Shown piece after piece: positions 27,430 to 36,502 of a stretch of DNA of 64,000 nt (position 1 is the stretch's first letter; each line of letters opens with the position of its first letter). The stretch covers positions 1 to 64,000 of the forward strand of contig NZ_BAGD01000037.1 in NCBI RefSeq assembly GCF_000308635.1. The letters run 5' to 3'. This DNA is from Nocardia otitidiscaviarum NBRC 14405. GTDB lineage: Bacteria > Actinomycetota > Actinomycetes > Mycobacteriales > Mycobacteriaceae. Position numbers and translations under genes: made by a program. The notes under the pieces are model-generated. The model saw only the letters and a program-made list of their open reading frames with translations, did no database searches and was not told where the DNA came from.

Positions 27430-27611
27430 CCAGACGGGGGTCGCGCCGCTGTGCCGGACCGGCGGCGCGGCCGTTGCCGGGCCATGTGGCGTTGCTGGGT
27501 GGTGGGGTAGCCGACCGGTGTGGCGGTGGCGTTGCGGGGCGGTGTGGCGTTGCCGGGTGGATTCGACCGGGCCGTATCGGTGGAAACCGCCCCGCCGCTA
27601 GACTGCGGCGC

Positions 27612-27926
27612 GTGAGTGCCCACGCCGCCCCCGAGAGCCGCAGCAGCCGCATCGGCGCATCCGTCCGCACCCATCTGCCGCTCATCCTGGTGGCCGCGGT
27701 GCTGGTGGTGGCGGTCGTCTTCCTGGCCTGGGACCGCTGGCGACGCGGTGCCGTGTTCATCGGCGGCGCGGCCCTGCTGGCCGCGGCCTTCCGCATGCTG
27801 CTGCCCGCCGAACAGGTCGGCCTGCTCGCGGTGCGCGGCAAATGGTTCGACGTGGTCGCCCTGACCGCGCTGGGCTCGGCCATCATCGTGCTGGCCGCCA
27901 CGGTCAACCCGCTCGGCATCACCTAG
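27612..27926 (+). CDS. DUF3017 membrane protein
   Basis: 104 residues from GTG 27612. Three hydrophobic helices (HLPLILVAAVLVVAVVFLAW, AVFIGGAALLAAAFRMLL, and FDVVALTALGSAIIVLAATV) with the LLPAEQVGLLAVRGKWFDV stretch typical of DUF3017. In actinobacteria I recall this gene following folD. Here folD is absent and a methyltransferase gene diverges instead. Function unknown. Confidence 0.82.
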   Translation: MSAHAAPESRSSRIGASVRTHLPLILVAAVLVVAVVFLAWDRWRRGAVFIGGAALLAAAFRMLLPAEQVGLLAVRGKWFDVVALTALGSAIIVLAATVNPLGIT

Positions 27927-28022
27927 ATCGGGCGGAGATCCGCGTATGACCGCCGGGCTGCCGTGGCGCGGCCGTCCGTGGTTGCCGCGTGTGGTGCGGG
28001 AGGCCGGGTGCCGTCGCGGCCG

Positions 28023-29174
28023 TCAGCGGTTGTCGCGGGCCGCGCGGGCCAGGTCCATGGTTTCGGTGAGGAGTTTGCCGACCGCCTCGGTTTCGGTGAG
28101 GAAGCCGTCGTGGCCGTCGCGGGAGCGGACGATCTCCAGGCCCTTGCAGCCGGGTAGCAGGTCGGCCAGTTCCTGTTGGGTGCGCAGCGGGTACAGGCGG
28201 TCGGAGTCGACGCCGCCGACGATGCAGGGGACCGGGGTGGAGGTCAGGGCGGTGGCGATCCCGCCGCGGCCGCGGCCCACGTCGTGCCGGTTCATGGCCT
28301 CGGTGAGCAGGATGTAGGTGCCGGGGTCGAAGCGGGAGACGAGTTTGTCGGCCTGATATTCCAGGTAGCTCTGCACCGCGTAACGACCACCGTCCCAAGG
28401 GTTCTCGTCACCCTGGGCGTGGTTCTCGAAGCGGTGGTCGAGTTCGAATTCGGTGCGGTAGCTCAGGTGCGCGATACGGCGGGCGATGCGCATGCCGGTC
28501 ATGGGCGCGCGCCCGGTGCCGTGGTAGTCGCCGCCCTGCCAGTCCGGATCGGCGGTGATGGCGGCGATCTGGGTGGTCTGGGTGCCGATCTGGTCGGCGG
28601 TGGCGCGCGGGCCGACGGCCAGCACCAGGGCGGAGCCGACGCGGTCGGGATGGCCGATCATCCATTCCAGCACCCGCATGCCGCCCATGGAGCCGCCGAC
28701 CACCGCGGCCAGCCGTTCGATCCCGAGCAGATCGAACAGCCGCACCTCGGCGGTCACCTGATCACGGATGGAGATATCGGGAAATCGTGAGCCCCAAGGC
28801 TTTCCGTCGGGGGCCAGGGAGGCGGGTCCGGTCGAGCCCTGACAGCCGCCGAGCACATTGGTGGCGATGACACACCACTCCCGGGTGTCGATGGGCGCAC
28901 CGGGTCCGACGGTGCCCTCCCACCAGCCGGGCGGCGAACCCGCCGACCCGACCACATGGGAGTCACCGGTCAGCGCGTGCTCGACCAGCACCACGTTGTC
29001 CAGATTCGCCGAGAGTTCGCCCCAGCGTTGTACGGCCAGCGTCACGTCGGTGACGACCGCCCCGTTCTCGAGTTCGACGTCCCCGATGGCAATACTGCCG
29101 AGCGTCCCGTCGGACGGTGGAAGCAGCGCCTCCACCGTCTCCCGGGACGTGCTCGATTCGATGTTCACGGTCAA
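28023..29174 (-). CDS. metX: Homoserine O-acetyltransferase
   Basis: 383 residues if started at TTG 29174, which overlaps the metY stop by 4 bp; GTG 29168 is the alternative. It is an alpha/beta hydrolase of the MetX family: [10 protein letters not shown], nucleophile [12 protein letters not shown] (Ser near 162), Asp in [10 protein letters not shown] near 320, and His in [10 protein letters not shown] near 354. It acetylates homoserine with acetyl-CoA to make O-acetylhomoserine, the substrate of metY upstream. Both lie behind the SAM-IV riboswitch and should be repressed when S-adenosylmethionine is plentiful. Confidence 0.95.
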   Translation of the reverse strand: MTVNIESSTSRETVEALLPPSDGTLGSIAIGDVELENGAVVTDVTLAVQRWGELSANLDNVVLVEHALTGDSHVVGSAGSPPGWWEGTVGPGAPIDTREWCVIATNVLGGCQGSTGPASLAPDGKPWGSRFPDISIRDQVTAEVRLFDLLGIERLAAVVGGSMGGMRVLEWMIGHPDRVGSALVLAVGPRATADQIGTQTTQIAAITADPDWQGGDYHGTGRAPMTGMRIARRIAHLSYRTEFELDHRFENHAQGDENPWDGGRYAVQSYLEYQADKLVSRFDPGTYILLTEAMNRHDVGRGRGGIATALTSTPVPCIVGGVDSDRLYPLRTQQELADLLPGCKGLEIVRSRDGHDGFLTETEAVGKLLTETMDLARAARDNR

Positions 29175-30496
29175 CGTGCCGCCGCCGTCAGTCCGGCCGT
29201 GAGATCGGCCAGGATGTCGTCGATACCCTCGATACCCACGGCCAACCGCACCAGCCCCGGTGTGACGCCGGAGGCCAGCTGCTCTTCCGGCGTCAGCTGC
29301 GAATGCGTGGTGGAGGCCGGATGGATGACGAGGGAACGCACATCCCCGATGTTAGCGACATGGCTGTGCAGCTCCAGCGCGTCCACGAACTTCTTGCCCG
29401 CATCGACGCCCCCGGCGAGCTCGAAGGACACGATCGCGCCCACACCCTTCGGTGCCAGCTGTTTGCCACGCTCATACCAGGGGGAGGACGGCAGCCCGGC
29501 GTAGGACACCGACAGCACCTCCGGCCGCTGGGCCAGGAACTCCGCGACCGCCTGCGCGTTGGCCACGTGCCGCTCCACCCGCAGGCTCAGCGTCTCGATG
29601 CCCTGGGCGATGAGGAAGGCGTTGAACGGCGAGACGGCCGAGCCGAGGTCGCGCAGCAGCTGCACCCGCGCCTTGAGTGCGAAGGCGGGCGCACCCAGAT
29701 CCGCGTACACCACGCCGTGGTAGCTCGGATCGGGGGTGGTGAAGCCCGGGAACCGCGCCGCGCCGGATTCGTCGCGCCCGGTCCAGTCGAATCCGCCGCC
29801 GTCGACGATCACGCCCGCGACCGCGGAGCCATGTCCGCCAAGGTATTTGGTGGCCGAATGCACCACGATGTCGGCCCCGTGGCGCAGCGGCTGGATCAGG
29901 TACGGCGTCGCCACGGTGTTGTCCACGATGAGCGGCACCCCGGCGGCGTGGGCGATCTCGGCGACGCCCGGGATGTCCAGCAGCGCGCTGCTGGGGTTGG
30001 CCACGGTCTCGCCGTAGAACGCCTTGGTGTTGGGTCGCACCGCCGCCCGCCACTGCTCCAGGTCGTCGGGATCGTCGACGAAGCCGACCTCGATGCCCAG
30101 CTTGGGCAGCGAGTAGCGGAAGAGGTTGTAGGTGCCGCCGTAGAGGTGCGGGCTGGCGACGATGTGATCCCCGGCGGCGGCCAGATTGAGGATGGCGAAA
30201 GTTTCGGCGGCCTGTCCGGACGCCAGCAGCAGCGCCGCGACGCCGCCCTCCAGGGCGGCGATGCGCTGCTCCACCACGTCCTGGGTGGGGTTCATGATCC
30301 GGGTGTAGATATTGCCCGGCTCGGCCAGTCCGAACAGTGCGGCGGCGTGTTCGGTGTCGCGGAAGGCGTACGAGGTGGTCTGGTAGATCGGCAGCGCGCG
30401 GGCCCCGGTGGTGGCGTCGGGAGCCTGTCCGGCGTGCACCTGCTTGGTCTCGAAAGACCAGTTGGCCGGTTCGATGGGCGCGGTCGAGTCACTCAT
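29171..30496 (-). CDS. metY: O-acetylhomoserine sulfhydrylase
   Basis: 441 residues from ATG 30496 with GGAGCAGG upstream. Cys/Met-metabolism PLP enzyme: [29 protein letters not shown] start, [22 protein letters not shown], Schiff-base Lys near 215 in [13 protein letters not shown], and [19 protein letters not shown] near the C-terminus. It converts O-acetylhomoserine and sulfide to homocysteine. The leader upstream carries a SAM-IV riboswitch, and metX overlaps its stop. Confidence 0.95.
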   Translation of the reverse strand: MSDSTAPIEPANWSFETKQVHAGQAPDATTGARALPIYQTTSYAFRDTEHAAALFGLAEPGNIYTRIMNPTQDVVEQRIAALEGGVAALLLASGQAAETFAILNLAAAGDHIVASPHLYGGTYNLFRYSLPKLGIEVGFVDDPDDLEQWRAAVRPNTKAFYGETVANPSSALLDIPGVAEIAHAAGVPLIVDNTVATPYLIQPLRHGADIVVHSATKYLGGHGSAVAGVIVDGGGFDWTGRDESGAARFPGFTTPDPSYHGVVYADLGAPAFALKARVQLLRDLGSAVSPFNAFLIAQGIETLSLRVERHVANAQAVAEFLAQRPEVLSVSYAGLPSSPWYERGKQLAPKGVGAIVSFELAGGVDAGKKFVDALELHSHVANIGDVRSLVIHPASTTHSQLTPEEQLASGVTPGLVRLAVGIEGIDDILADLTAGLTAAAR

Positions 30497-30602
30497 GTCC
30501 TGCTCCAAGAAAAGTCGCCGAATGGCGGGAAGTCTGACGTTATCGGAAGGCGAATGGGCTTCGACAACAACACATTTCGGTAGACCTCCTACAGTGCGCT
30601 TG

Positions 30603-30703
30603 CGCTCGGCCTTCGAGCGCCCGGTCCTCACCCGGAGCACCCCACCGCAGCTGGAGGGTTGCCGATCAGCAAGCCGGGGCTTGACGCTGATGCTCTTGAC
30701 CTG
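30603..30703 (-). ncRNA. SAM-IV riboswitch (metY-metX leader)
   Basis: On the minus strand the leader contains the conserved SAM-IV core as I know it: GGTCAAGAG opening, GCGTCAAGCCCCGGCTTGC, CGGCAACCCTCC, GCGGTGGGGTGCTCCGGGTG, then GGACC closing the P1 helix (30623-30701), followed by a GC-rich stem. SAM-IV elements occur in Actinomycetales upstream of sulfur-amino-acid genes, including metY. Binding of S-adenosylmethionine should lower metY and metX expression. The 5' boundary is only about 10 bases from the TetR stop codon. Confidence 0.9.
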
Positions 30704-30713
30704 ATGCGAGATT

Positions 30714-31412
30714 CTAGCGGGCGGAGGGGTCGGAGTCCGAAGTGGGGCTGGACACACAGACGTTTCCGCAGATACGCAGGAATTCGCGATAGGCCGCGAC
30801 CACGGCGTCGGCCATGCCCCGGGCGGAGGTGGCGCAGTTGCCGTCGACGGCCTCGACCTCGGTGCCGACCCGCATGATCGTGTGCCAGGTACCCAGCAGC
30901 AAACGCACCGGCAGGCTGTCCGCGGGCTGGCCGATGCGCTCGGCGAGCACGTCGCACATCTGCTGGGTCTTGTGCTCGCCCGCGTCGAGACTGCGGGCAC
31001 GCACCGCGGCGCTGCCGCGGATGATGTTCTGCATCTGCTGGAACCAGCGGAACGGCACCGGTTCATCGGCTTCGATGATGCGGTCGGTCAGGGCCAGGAA
31101 GCCGTCCAGCATCGCCTGCAGCTCGTTGTCGTGCGGCGGCTGCGCCCGCAGATACTCGGCCATGGCCTGCCCCCATACCTCGATGGGGGCGATGACGATC
31201 TCTTCCTTGCTCTCGAAGTACCGGTTCACGGTGCGTGGTGAGACGTCGGCCGCGTCGGCGATCTGTTCGACGGTGGTGGCGTCGAAACCCTGGGCGTCGC
31301 ACAGCTCGAGTGCCACATCGATGATGCGTTCGCGGGTCTGCTGCTTCTTGCGTTCGCGCAGTCCCGGTCGACGGCGTTCCAGGAGATCGGCAGGCGTTGA
31401 CGACTCGGACAT
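30714..31412 (-). CDS. TetR-family regulator, divergent from MFS exporter
   Basis: 232 residues from ATG 31412. N-terminal TetR HTH at about 20-70 (RERIIDVALELCDAQGFDATTVEQIADAADVSPRTVNRYFESKEEI), then an all-helical ligand domain with MFVF-like aromatic helices (RWFQQMQNIIRG). It is divergent from the DHA2 exporter at 31550, the standard arrangement for a drug-responsive repressor of an efflux pump. The 137-bp gap contains a perfect TGACGTCA palindrome at 31485 and CGACA/TGTCG arms at 31471 and 31495, but I cannot assign the operator with certainty. Confidence 0.88.
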   Translation of the reverse strand: MSESSTPADLLERRRPGLRERKKQQTRERIIDVALELCDAQGFDATTVEQIADAADVSPRTVNRYFESKEEIVIAPIEVWGQAMAEYLRAQPPHDNELQAMLDGFLALTDRIIEADEPVPFRWFQQMQNIIRGSAAVRARSLDAGEHKTQQMCDVLAERIGQPADSLPVRLLLGTWHTIMRVGTEVEAVDGNCATSARGMADAVVAAYREFLRICGNVCVSSPTSDSDPSAR

Positions 31413-31549
31413 TGCCTCAGTCTATCGCTATCGGGCCGAATTGTGTCATTAACAGCCATCTGTCTGAGTGCGACATTTTTCGCTTGACGTCATTTGTCGG
31501 TGGGTGCCAGTATGGTCCGGGTTGTTCGGAATGCCCTGAGGAGAACGAC

Positions 31550-33046
31550 GTGACCACTGCGACCGCGACTCGCGAACCCGACGAAATATCCAGACAGACA
31601 AGCGCTTCCAAGCGCTGGCTGGCCCTGGGCGCACTCGCCCTGGCGCAGCTCATGGTGGTGCTGGACGCCACCATCGTCACGATCTCGCTGCCCTTCGCGC
31701 AGCAGGATCTGCACATCAGCGAGGCCGACAAGCAGTGGATGCTGACGGCCTACACCCTCATCTTCGGCGGCCTGCTGCTGCTCGGCGGCCGCCTCGCCGA
31801 CTACCTCGGCCGACGCCGCATCTTCCTGATCGGCCTGGTCGGCTTCGCCGCCGCCTCCGCGCTGGCCGGGCTCGCGCAGAACGCCGGACAGCTGTTCGCC
31901 GGGCGCGGCCTGCAGGGTGCGTTCGCGGCGCTGCTGGCACCCGCGGCGCTGTCACTGGTGTCGATCACCTTCACCGAGGTCACCGAGCGGGCCAAGGCGT
32001 TCGGTGTCTTCGCGGGCGTCTCGGCGGGCGGCGCGGCCATCGGGCTGATCGCGGGCGGCGCGCTCACCGAGTACGCCGACTGGCGCTGGTGCCTGCTGGT
32101 CAACACCCCCGTCGCACTGCTGGCACTGGTCGGGGCGTACGCCTTCGTCGTCAGGGACGAGCCCGCGCCGCGCACCGGCGGCTACGACCTGCCGGGCGCG
32201 ATCACCGGCACCCTCGGGCTCATCGCCATCGTCTACGGCTTCACCCGCGCGGCCGAGAACGGCTGGGGCGCGGCATCCACCCTCGGGCTGCTGGCCGCGG
32301 GCGCGGCCCTGCTGGTCGCCTTCGTGGTCATCGAACACCGGTCCGCGAATCCGCTGCTGCCGTTGCGCATCCCGGGGGAGATCAACCGGGGCGGCTCGTT
32401 CCTGGTGGCGCTGCTCATCCCAATCGCCATGTTCGCCATGTTCCTGAACCTCAGCTACTACCTGCAGATCACCCTCGGGTACTCGGCGCTGAAGGCCGGT
32501 GTCGCCTTCCTGCCGTTCCCCATCGGCATCGTGGTGTCGGCGGGTATCGCCAGCGCGGTACTGCCGAAGCTGGGTCCGCGCCCGGTGCTGCTGGCCGGGA
32601 CCGCGCTGGGCATGCTGGGGCTGCTCTATCTGGCCCAGCTCGATTTCGGTGACGGCTACGCGGCGTCGGTGCTGCCCGCCATGACGCTCATCGCACTCGG
32701 TATGGGTGGCGTCTTCGTGGCCATGCAGACCACCGCGCTGCATCAGGTGGACGAGGCCGATTCCGGGGTGGCCAGCGCGCTGCTCAATGCCGCGCAGCAG
32801 GTCGGCGGTTCCATCGGCACGGCCCTGCTGACCACCATCTCGGTGCAGGTCGCGCAGCGGTACGTGGCCGACAATCCGACCATCGACAATGTCATGGCCC
32901 GGGCCGCCATCCACAGCTACGACGTGGCGTTCTACATCGGTGCGGGCTTCTTCCTCATCGCCCTGCCCATCATCGCGCTGATGATCCGCGACAAGCCGGA
33001 GAACCTGCTCGAGGGCGCGGAGAAGCCGGTTCACGTGGGCGTCTGA
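31550..33046 (+). CDS. DHA2-family (EmrB/QacA) MFS exporter
   Basis: 498 residues from GTG 31550 with TGAGGAGAACG upstream. About 14 membrane helices. Motifs: VVLDATIVTISLPFAQQDL (helix 1), LLLLGGRLADYLGRRRIFLIG (motif A), and helix 5 motif C-like GGAAIGLIAGGALTEYADWRW. It is a proton-driven drug or lipid exporter of the inner membrane, with substrate unknown. The divergent TetR gene is its likely repressor. Confidence 0.92.
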   Translation: MTTATATREPDEISRQTSASKRWLALGALALAQLMVVLDATIVTISLPFAQQDLHISEADKQWMLTAYTLIFGGLLLLGGRLADYLGRRRIFLIGLVGFAAASALAGLAQNAGQLFAGRGLQGAFAALLAPAALSLVSITFTEVTERAKAFGVFAGVSAGGAAIGLIAGGALTEYADWRWCLLVNTPVALLALVGAYAFVVRDEPAPRTGGYDLPGAITGTLGLIAIVYGFTRAAENGWGAASTLGLLAAGAALLVAFVVIEHRSANPLLPLRIPGEINRGGSFLVALLIPIAMFAMFLNLSYYLQITLGYSALKAGVAFLPFPIGIVVSAGIASAVLPKLGPRPVLLAGTALGMLGLLYLAQLDFGDGYAASVLPAMTLIALGMGGVFVAMQTTALHQVDEADSGVASALLNAAQQVGGSIGTALLTTISVQVAQRYVADNPTIDNVMARAAIHSYDVAFYIGAGFFLIALPIIALMIRDKPENLLEGAEKPVHVGV

Positions 33047-33094
33047 TCCTCGTATCCTCGACTCATAGGCCGCGTGTTTCCTACTTGCGAGTAG

Positions 33095-33122
33095 CCCTCC
33101 GCTGTTCCCGCACAGCGGGGGG
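33095..33122 (+). terminator. Hairpin after MFS gene
   Basis: An 11-bp stem (CCCTCCGCTGT / ACAGCGGGGGG, one T-G pair) with a six-base loop, 48 bases past the MFS stop. The rest of the 270-base gap before icd presumably holds the icd promoter; I see nothing else specific. Confidence 0.5.
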
Positions 33123-33317
33123 CAACCGCGCGGTGAGGTTCATAGCAGCAGTACGCTTGTCTTGCTTGACGCCACAGCGTACGTGGACCTGGCACCACAG
33201 GCCCCGTGCCGCGCGCCATGCGTATACGTTGTCTGTTGAACAGCTGGGGTCCGCTACAAGCGGTGCTCACCGGCCGTGCAATGGGAGCACCACCTTCCTA
33301 GGAGGACACGAAGATCC

Positions 33318-34535
33318 ATGTCCAAGATCAAGGTTGAAGGCACCGTCGTCGAGCTCGACGGCGATGAGATGACCCGGATTATCTGGCAGTTCATCAAAGA
33401 CAAGCTGATCAATCCGTATCTCGATGTGAACCTCGAGTACTACGACCTCGGCATCGAGTACCGCGACAAGACCGACGATCAGGTCACGATCGACGCGGCC
33501 AACGCCATCAAGAAGCACGGCGTCGGCGTCAAGTGCGCGACGATCACCCCCGATGAGGCCCGCGTCAAGGAATTCGGTCTGAAGAAGATGTGGCGGTCGC
33601 CCAACGGCACCATCCGCAACATCCTCGGCGGCACCATCTTCCGCGCGCCGATCATCATCTCCAACGTCCCGCGCCTGGTTCCGGGCTGGACCAAGCCGAT
33701 CATCATCGGCCGCCACGCCTTCGGTGACCAGTACCGCGCCACCGACTTCAAGGTGCACCAGGCGGGCACCGTCACCCTCACCTTCACCCCGGAGGACGGC
33801 TCCGAGCCGATCGTCCACGAGGTCGTGAAGATGCCCGAGGACGGCGGCGTCATCATGGGCATGTACAACTTCCAGGAGTCCATCCGGGACTTCGCGCGGG
33901 CCTCGCTGAACTACGGCCTGCAGCAGAACTACCCGGTGTACATGTCGACCAAGAACACCATCCTCAAGGCGTACGACGGCATGTTCAAGGACACCTTCCA
34001 GGAGGTGTACGAGACCGAGTTCAAGGAGGAGTTCGACGCGGCCGGTCTCACCTACGAGCACCGCCTCATCGACGATATGGTCGCCTCCGCGCTGAAGTGG
34101 GAGGGCGGCTACGTCTGGGCCTGCAAGAACTACGACGGCGACGTGCAGTCCGACACCGTGGCGCAGGGCTTCGGCTCGCTGGGTCTGATGACCTCGGTGC
34201 TGCTCACCCCGGACGGCAGGACCTGTGAGGCGGAGGCCGCGCACGGCACCGTCACCCGGCACTACCGCCAGCACCAGCAGGGCAAGCCCACCTCCACCAA
34301 CCCGATCGCCTCGATCTTCGCGTGGACCCGTGGCCTGGCCCACCGCGGCAAGCTGGACAACACCCCCGAGGTCATCGGCTTCGCCCAGGCCCTCGAGGAC
34401 GTCGTCATCAAGACCGTCGAGGACGGCCAGATGACCAAGGACCTCGCGCTGCTGGTCGGCGGGGATCAGGGCTACCTGACCACCGAGGAATTCCTCGGTG
34501 TGCTGGACGCCAACCTGGCGCGCGAACTGCGCTGA
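33318..34535 (+). CDS. icd: NADP-dependent isocitrate dehydrogenase
   Basis: 405 residues from ATG 33318 (AGGAGGACACG upstream). It is the eukaryote-like dimeric type: [21 protein letters not shown] start, [19 protein letters not shown] substrate loop, [24 protein letters not shown], Lys/Asp active-site segment [32 protein letters not shown], and [17 protein letters not shown] for NADP binding. It catalyses oxidative decarboxylation of isocitrate in the TCA cycle. Corresponds in context to mycobacterial icd1. Confidence 0.96.
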   Translation: MSKIKVEGTVVELDGDEMTRIIWQFIKDKLINPYLDVNLEYYDLGIEYRDKTDDQVTIDAANAIKKHGVGVKCATITPDEARVKEFGLKKMWRSPNGTIRNILGGTIFRAPIIISNVPRLVPGWTKPIIIGRHAFGDQYRATDFKVHQAGTVTLTFTPEDGSEPIVHEVVKMPEDGGVIMGMYNFQESIRDFARASLNYGLQQNYPVYMSTKNTILKAYDGMFKDTFQEVYETEFKEEFDAAGLTYEHRLIDDMVASALKWEGGYVWACKNYDGDVQSDTVAQGFGSLGLMTSVLLTPDGRTCEAEAAHGTVTRHYRQHQQGKPTSTNPIASIFAWTRGLAHRGKLDNTPEVIGFAQALEDVVIKTVEDGQMTKDLALLVGGDQGYLTTEEFLGVLDANLARELR

Positions 34536-34542
34536 GCAATCC

Positions 34543-34560
34543 CGGGCGTACCCACGCCCG
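34543..34560 (+). terminator. Short hairpin after icd
   Basis: Perfect 7-bp stem (CGGGCGT / ACGCCCG) with a four-base loop eight bases after the icd stop. Confidence 0.5.
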
Positions 34561-34592
34561 ACCCGCTCCTCCGCGTTGCGCGGATGGGCACA

Positions 34593-34670
34593 GCGCTGAC
34601 GCACGTGAACAGCGCGCCGCGGCGAACGATGGCGGCCGGGACCACCGTCCCGGCCGGAGCCATCGCCGCG
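34593..34670 (+). repeat. 78-bp intergenic repeat, copy 1
   Basis: Matches 35776-35853 in 76 of 78 positions (differences at 34659 and 34667). It contains a 10-bp hairpin at 34633-34656 (CGGCCGGGAC / GTCCCGGCCG, loop CACC). Copy 1 lies after icd, copy 2 starts at the end of the phosphodiesterase gene, 1183 bases apart. Confidence 0.95.
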
Positions 34671-34774
34671 ACACATGCCGGGCACCTGCCCCCACTCACC
34701 GGTGGAGCGGGTGCCCGAACTGTTTTACGGACGCGTCTACCCGAATCGCGGTGGACATGTCAGGATGCAGGACG

Positions 34775-35782
34775 ATGTCTGCGACACAACGCCTTTCGCG
34801 TTCCCTCGGATCCGGTCGACGGCAGCGCCGCTGGGCGGTCCCGCTCCTGGTCGCCCTGCTGCTCGCCGGATTCGGCTGCATCGATCCGGCTCCGGCCGCC
34901 GCCGATTCCGAGGCCGGGCCGCTGGTGCTCGCACATCGCGGTCTGGGTCAGACCTTCGATCCGGACGGGATCGAGGCCGACACCTGCACCGCCGAGCGCA
35001 TCCACTCGCCCGAGCACGGATATCTGGAGAACACGATCTCCGGGATGCGGGCCGCCTTCGACGCCGGAGCCGACCAGGTCGAATTCGACGTGCACTGGAC
35101 CGCCGACGACCAGTTCGCCGTCTTCCACGACTGGGAACTGGACTGCCGCACCGACGGCACCGGCACCACCCGCGACCACACCATGGCGGAACTGCGCGGC
35201 CTCGACATCGGCTACGGCTACACCGCCGACGGCGGCAAGACCTATCCGTTCCGAGGTAAGGGCGTCGGGCTCATGCCCACCTTGGAGGAGGTGCTGACCG
35301 CCTTCCCCACCCGGTCGCTGTTGATCCACATCAAGAGCAATGACCCGGCCGAAGGTGAGGCCCTGGCCGCCCGGCTGGCCGCCGAACCGGCCGAACGACT
35401 GAACGCGCTCACCGTGTACGGCGGTGACAAGCCGATCGCGGCCCTCCGGGCGGCGCTGCCCGCGGTGCGGGTGATGTCCAAGCAGATCATGCTGGAATGC
35501 CTCGGCGCGTACGCCGCCATCGGCTGGACCGGCACCGCCCCCGCCACCTGCCGCAATACCCAGCTGCACATTCCCGAGGGCTACACCCGCTTCCTGTGGG
35601 GCTGGCCCGACCGGTTCGTGGAGCGGATGGCCGCCACCGACGCCCGCGTGGTGCTGGTCGCCGGGGACGGCGGATTCTCCGAGGGATTCGACACGCCGGA
35701 ATCGCTGGAGCGGATTCCGGACGGGTTCACCGGCCTGGTGTGGACGAACCGGGTGGATGTCGTCGCGCCGCTGCTGCGCTGA
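34775..35782 (+). CDS. Exported glycerophosphodiester phosphodiesterase
   Basis: 335 residues from ATG 34775. The N-terminal signal segment has a twin-Arg-like start (RRQRRWAVPLLVALLLAGFGC); the Cys near 35 could be a lipidation site, though the box is atypical. The GDPD TIM-barrel motifs are present: LVLAHRG (catalytic His), HGYLENTISGMRAAFDAGADQVEFDVHWTADDQFAVFHDW (metal-binding Glu/Asp and second His), and LLIHIK. It hydrolyses glycerophosphodiesters to glycerol-3-phosphate and an alcohol outside the membrane. The gene is bracketed by the two 78-bp repeats, and its stop lies inside copy 2. Confidence 0.88.
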   Translation: MSATQRLSRSLGSGRRQRRWAVPLLVALLLAGFGCIDPAPAAADSEAGPLVLAHRGLGQTFDPDGIEADTCTAERIHSPEHGYLENTISGMRAAFDAGADQVEFDVHWTADDQFAVFHDWELDCRTDGTGTTRDHTMAELRGLDIGYGYTADGGKTYPFRGKGVGLMPTLEEVLTAFPTRSLLIHIKSNDPAEGEALAARLAAEPAERLNALTVYGGDKPIAALRAALPAVRVMSKQIMLECLGAYAAIGWTGTAPATCRNTQLHIPEGYTRFLWGWPDRFVERMAATDARVVLVAGDGGFSEGFDTPESLERIPDGFTGLVWTNRVDVVAPLLR

Positions 35783-35853
35783 CGCACGTGAACAGCGCGC
35801 CGCGGCGAACGATGGCGGCCGGGACCACCGTCCCGGCCGGAACCATCGCGGCG
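35776..35853 (+). repeat. 78-bp intergenic repeat, copy 2
   Basis: Second copy of the element at 34593, starting in the last codons of the phosphodiesterase gene. Its hairpin is at 35816-35839 and could terminate both that gene and the convergent small secreted-protein gene. Confidence 0.95.
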
Positions 35854-35861
35854 GTCGGTGA

Positions 35862-36104
35862 TCAGCAGAACATCGGGTTCCCGCAAGGGGGGCCGCTGAG
35901 GGTGTGGATCAACGAGAACGGCACCGCAAGCAGATCACTGCTGCCCGTGCCGACGGCGCCGTCGATAGCTGCCGCGGGCGAATGGGCGTCGCCGGTGGAC
36001 ATCGGCTCCAACTCCAGCGGCGCCGCCATGGCGCCGCCGGTCGTCGCGGTGAGTGCTGCGGCCACGGCCGCGGTCGCGATGCCGATCCGCAGAGTGTTCT
36101 TCAT
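35862..36104 (-). CDS. Small secreted protein, function unknown
   Basis: 80 residues from ATG 36104, with AGGAGG eight bases before it. A clear signal peptide covers residues 1-28 (TAAVAAALTATTGGAMAAP). The mature part is about 52 residues and acidic to neutral, ending SGPPCGNPMFC with two cysteines that could pair or bind a metal. I do not recognise the family. Its 3' end nearly abuts copy 2 of the 78-bp repeat. Confidence 0.7.
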   Translation of the reverse strand: MKNTLRIGIATAAVAAALTATTGGAMAAPLELEPMSTGDAHSPAAAIDGAVGTGSSDLLAVPFSLIHTLSGPPCGNPMFC

Positions 36105-36502
36105 GCGCAATACCTCCTGGTCGAATGCAACGTGTTTCCCGTGAATGCTTGCGGTTCAGGGAGTTTCGACAATGCACGAGGGCGGCAGCGCTTGCGAGCC
36201 CCCAGTTCTCCGGTCCGGTGCGGCATCGTCGAGACGGGAAGTCTGCCCGGTGGTGGGGGGAGTGTGCCGCCATCCGTAACAGCGTTGCCTCGATATCCGC
36301 CGTATGCCGGCCGGAACCGCGACGTTGCGTGAGTGGGATCACGCGGCGTGGGGGGCTGCCGTGCGCTAAGCGGAAGCCTGTGCGGGCCAACATGTTCCGA
36401 TCGGCGGTGGTGATGTGCACCGGGCCGTGAGCGAGATCACCCGAGCTTCGGGTGGCAGTCGGGTTCGCGGCGGTGTTGCCATGGACTGTGACCGAATCCG
36501 GG
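36105..36502. other. 398-bp intergenic region, nothing recognised
   Basis: Divergent promoter region between the small secreted-protein gene and the MFS gene. The exact MFS start is unclear, with candidates at 36452 and 36503, so part of it may be coding. I saw no repeat, RNA or operator. Confidence 0.4.

Noticed and set aside
31413..31549. Operator for the TetR/MFS pair
   Set aside because: TGACGTCA and the CGACA/TGTCG arms do not share a centre, so I could not choose one site with enough confidence to list it as a feature.
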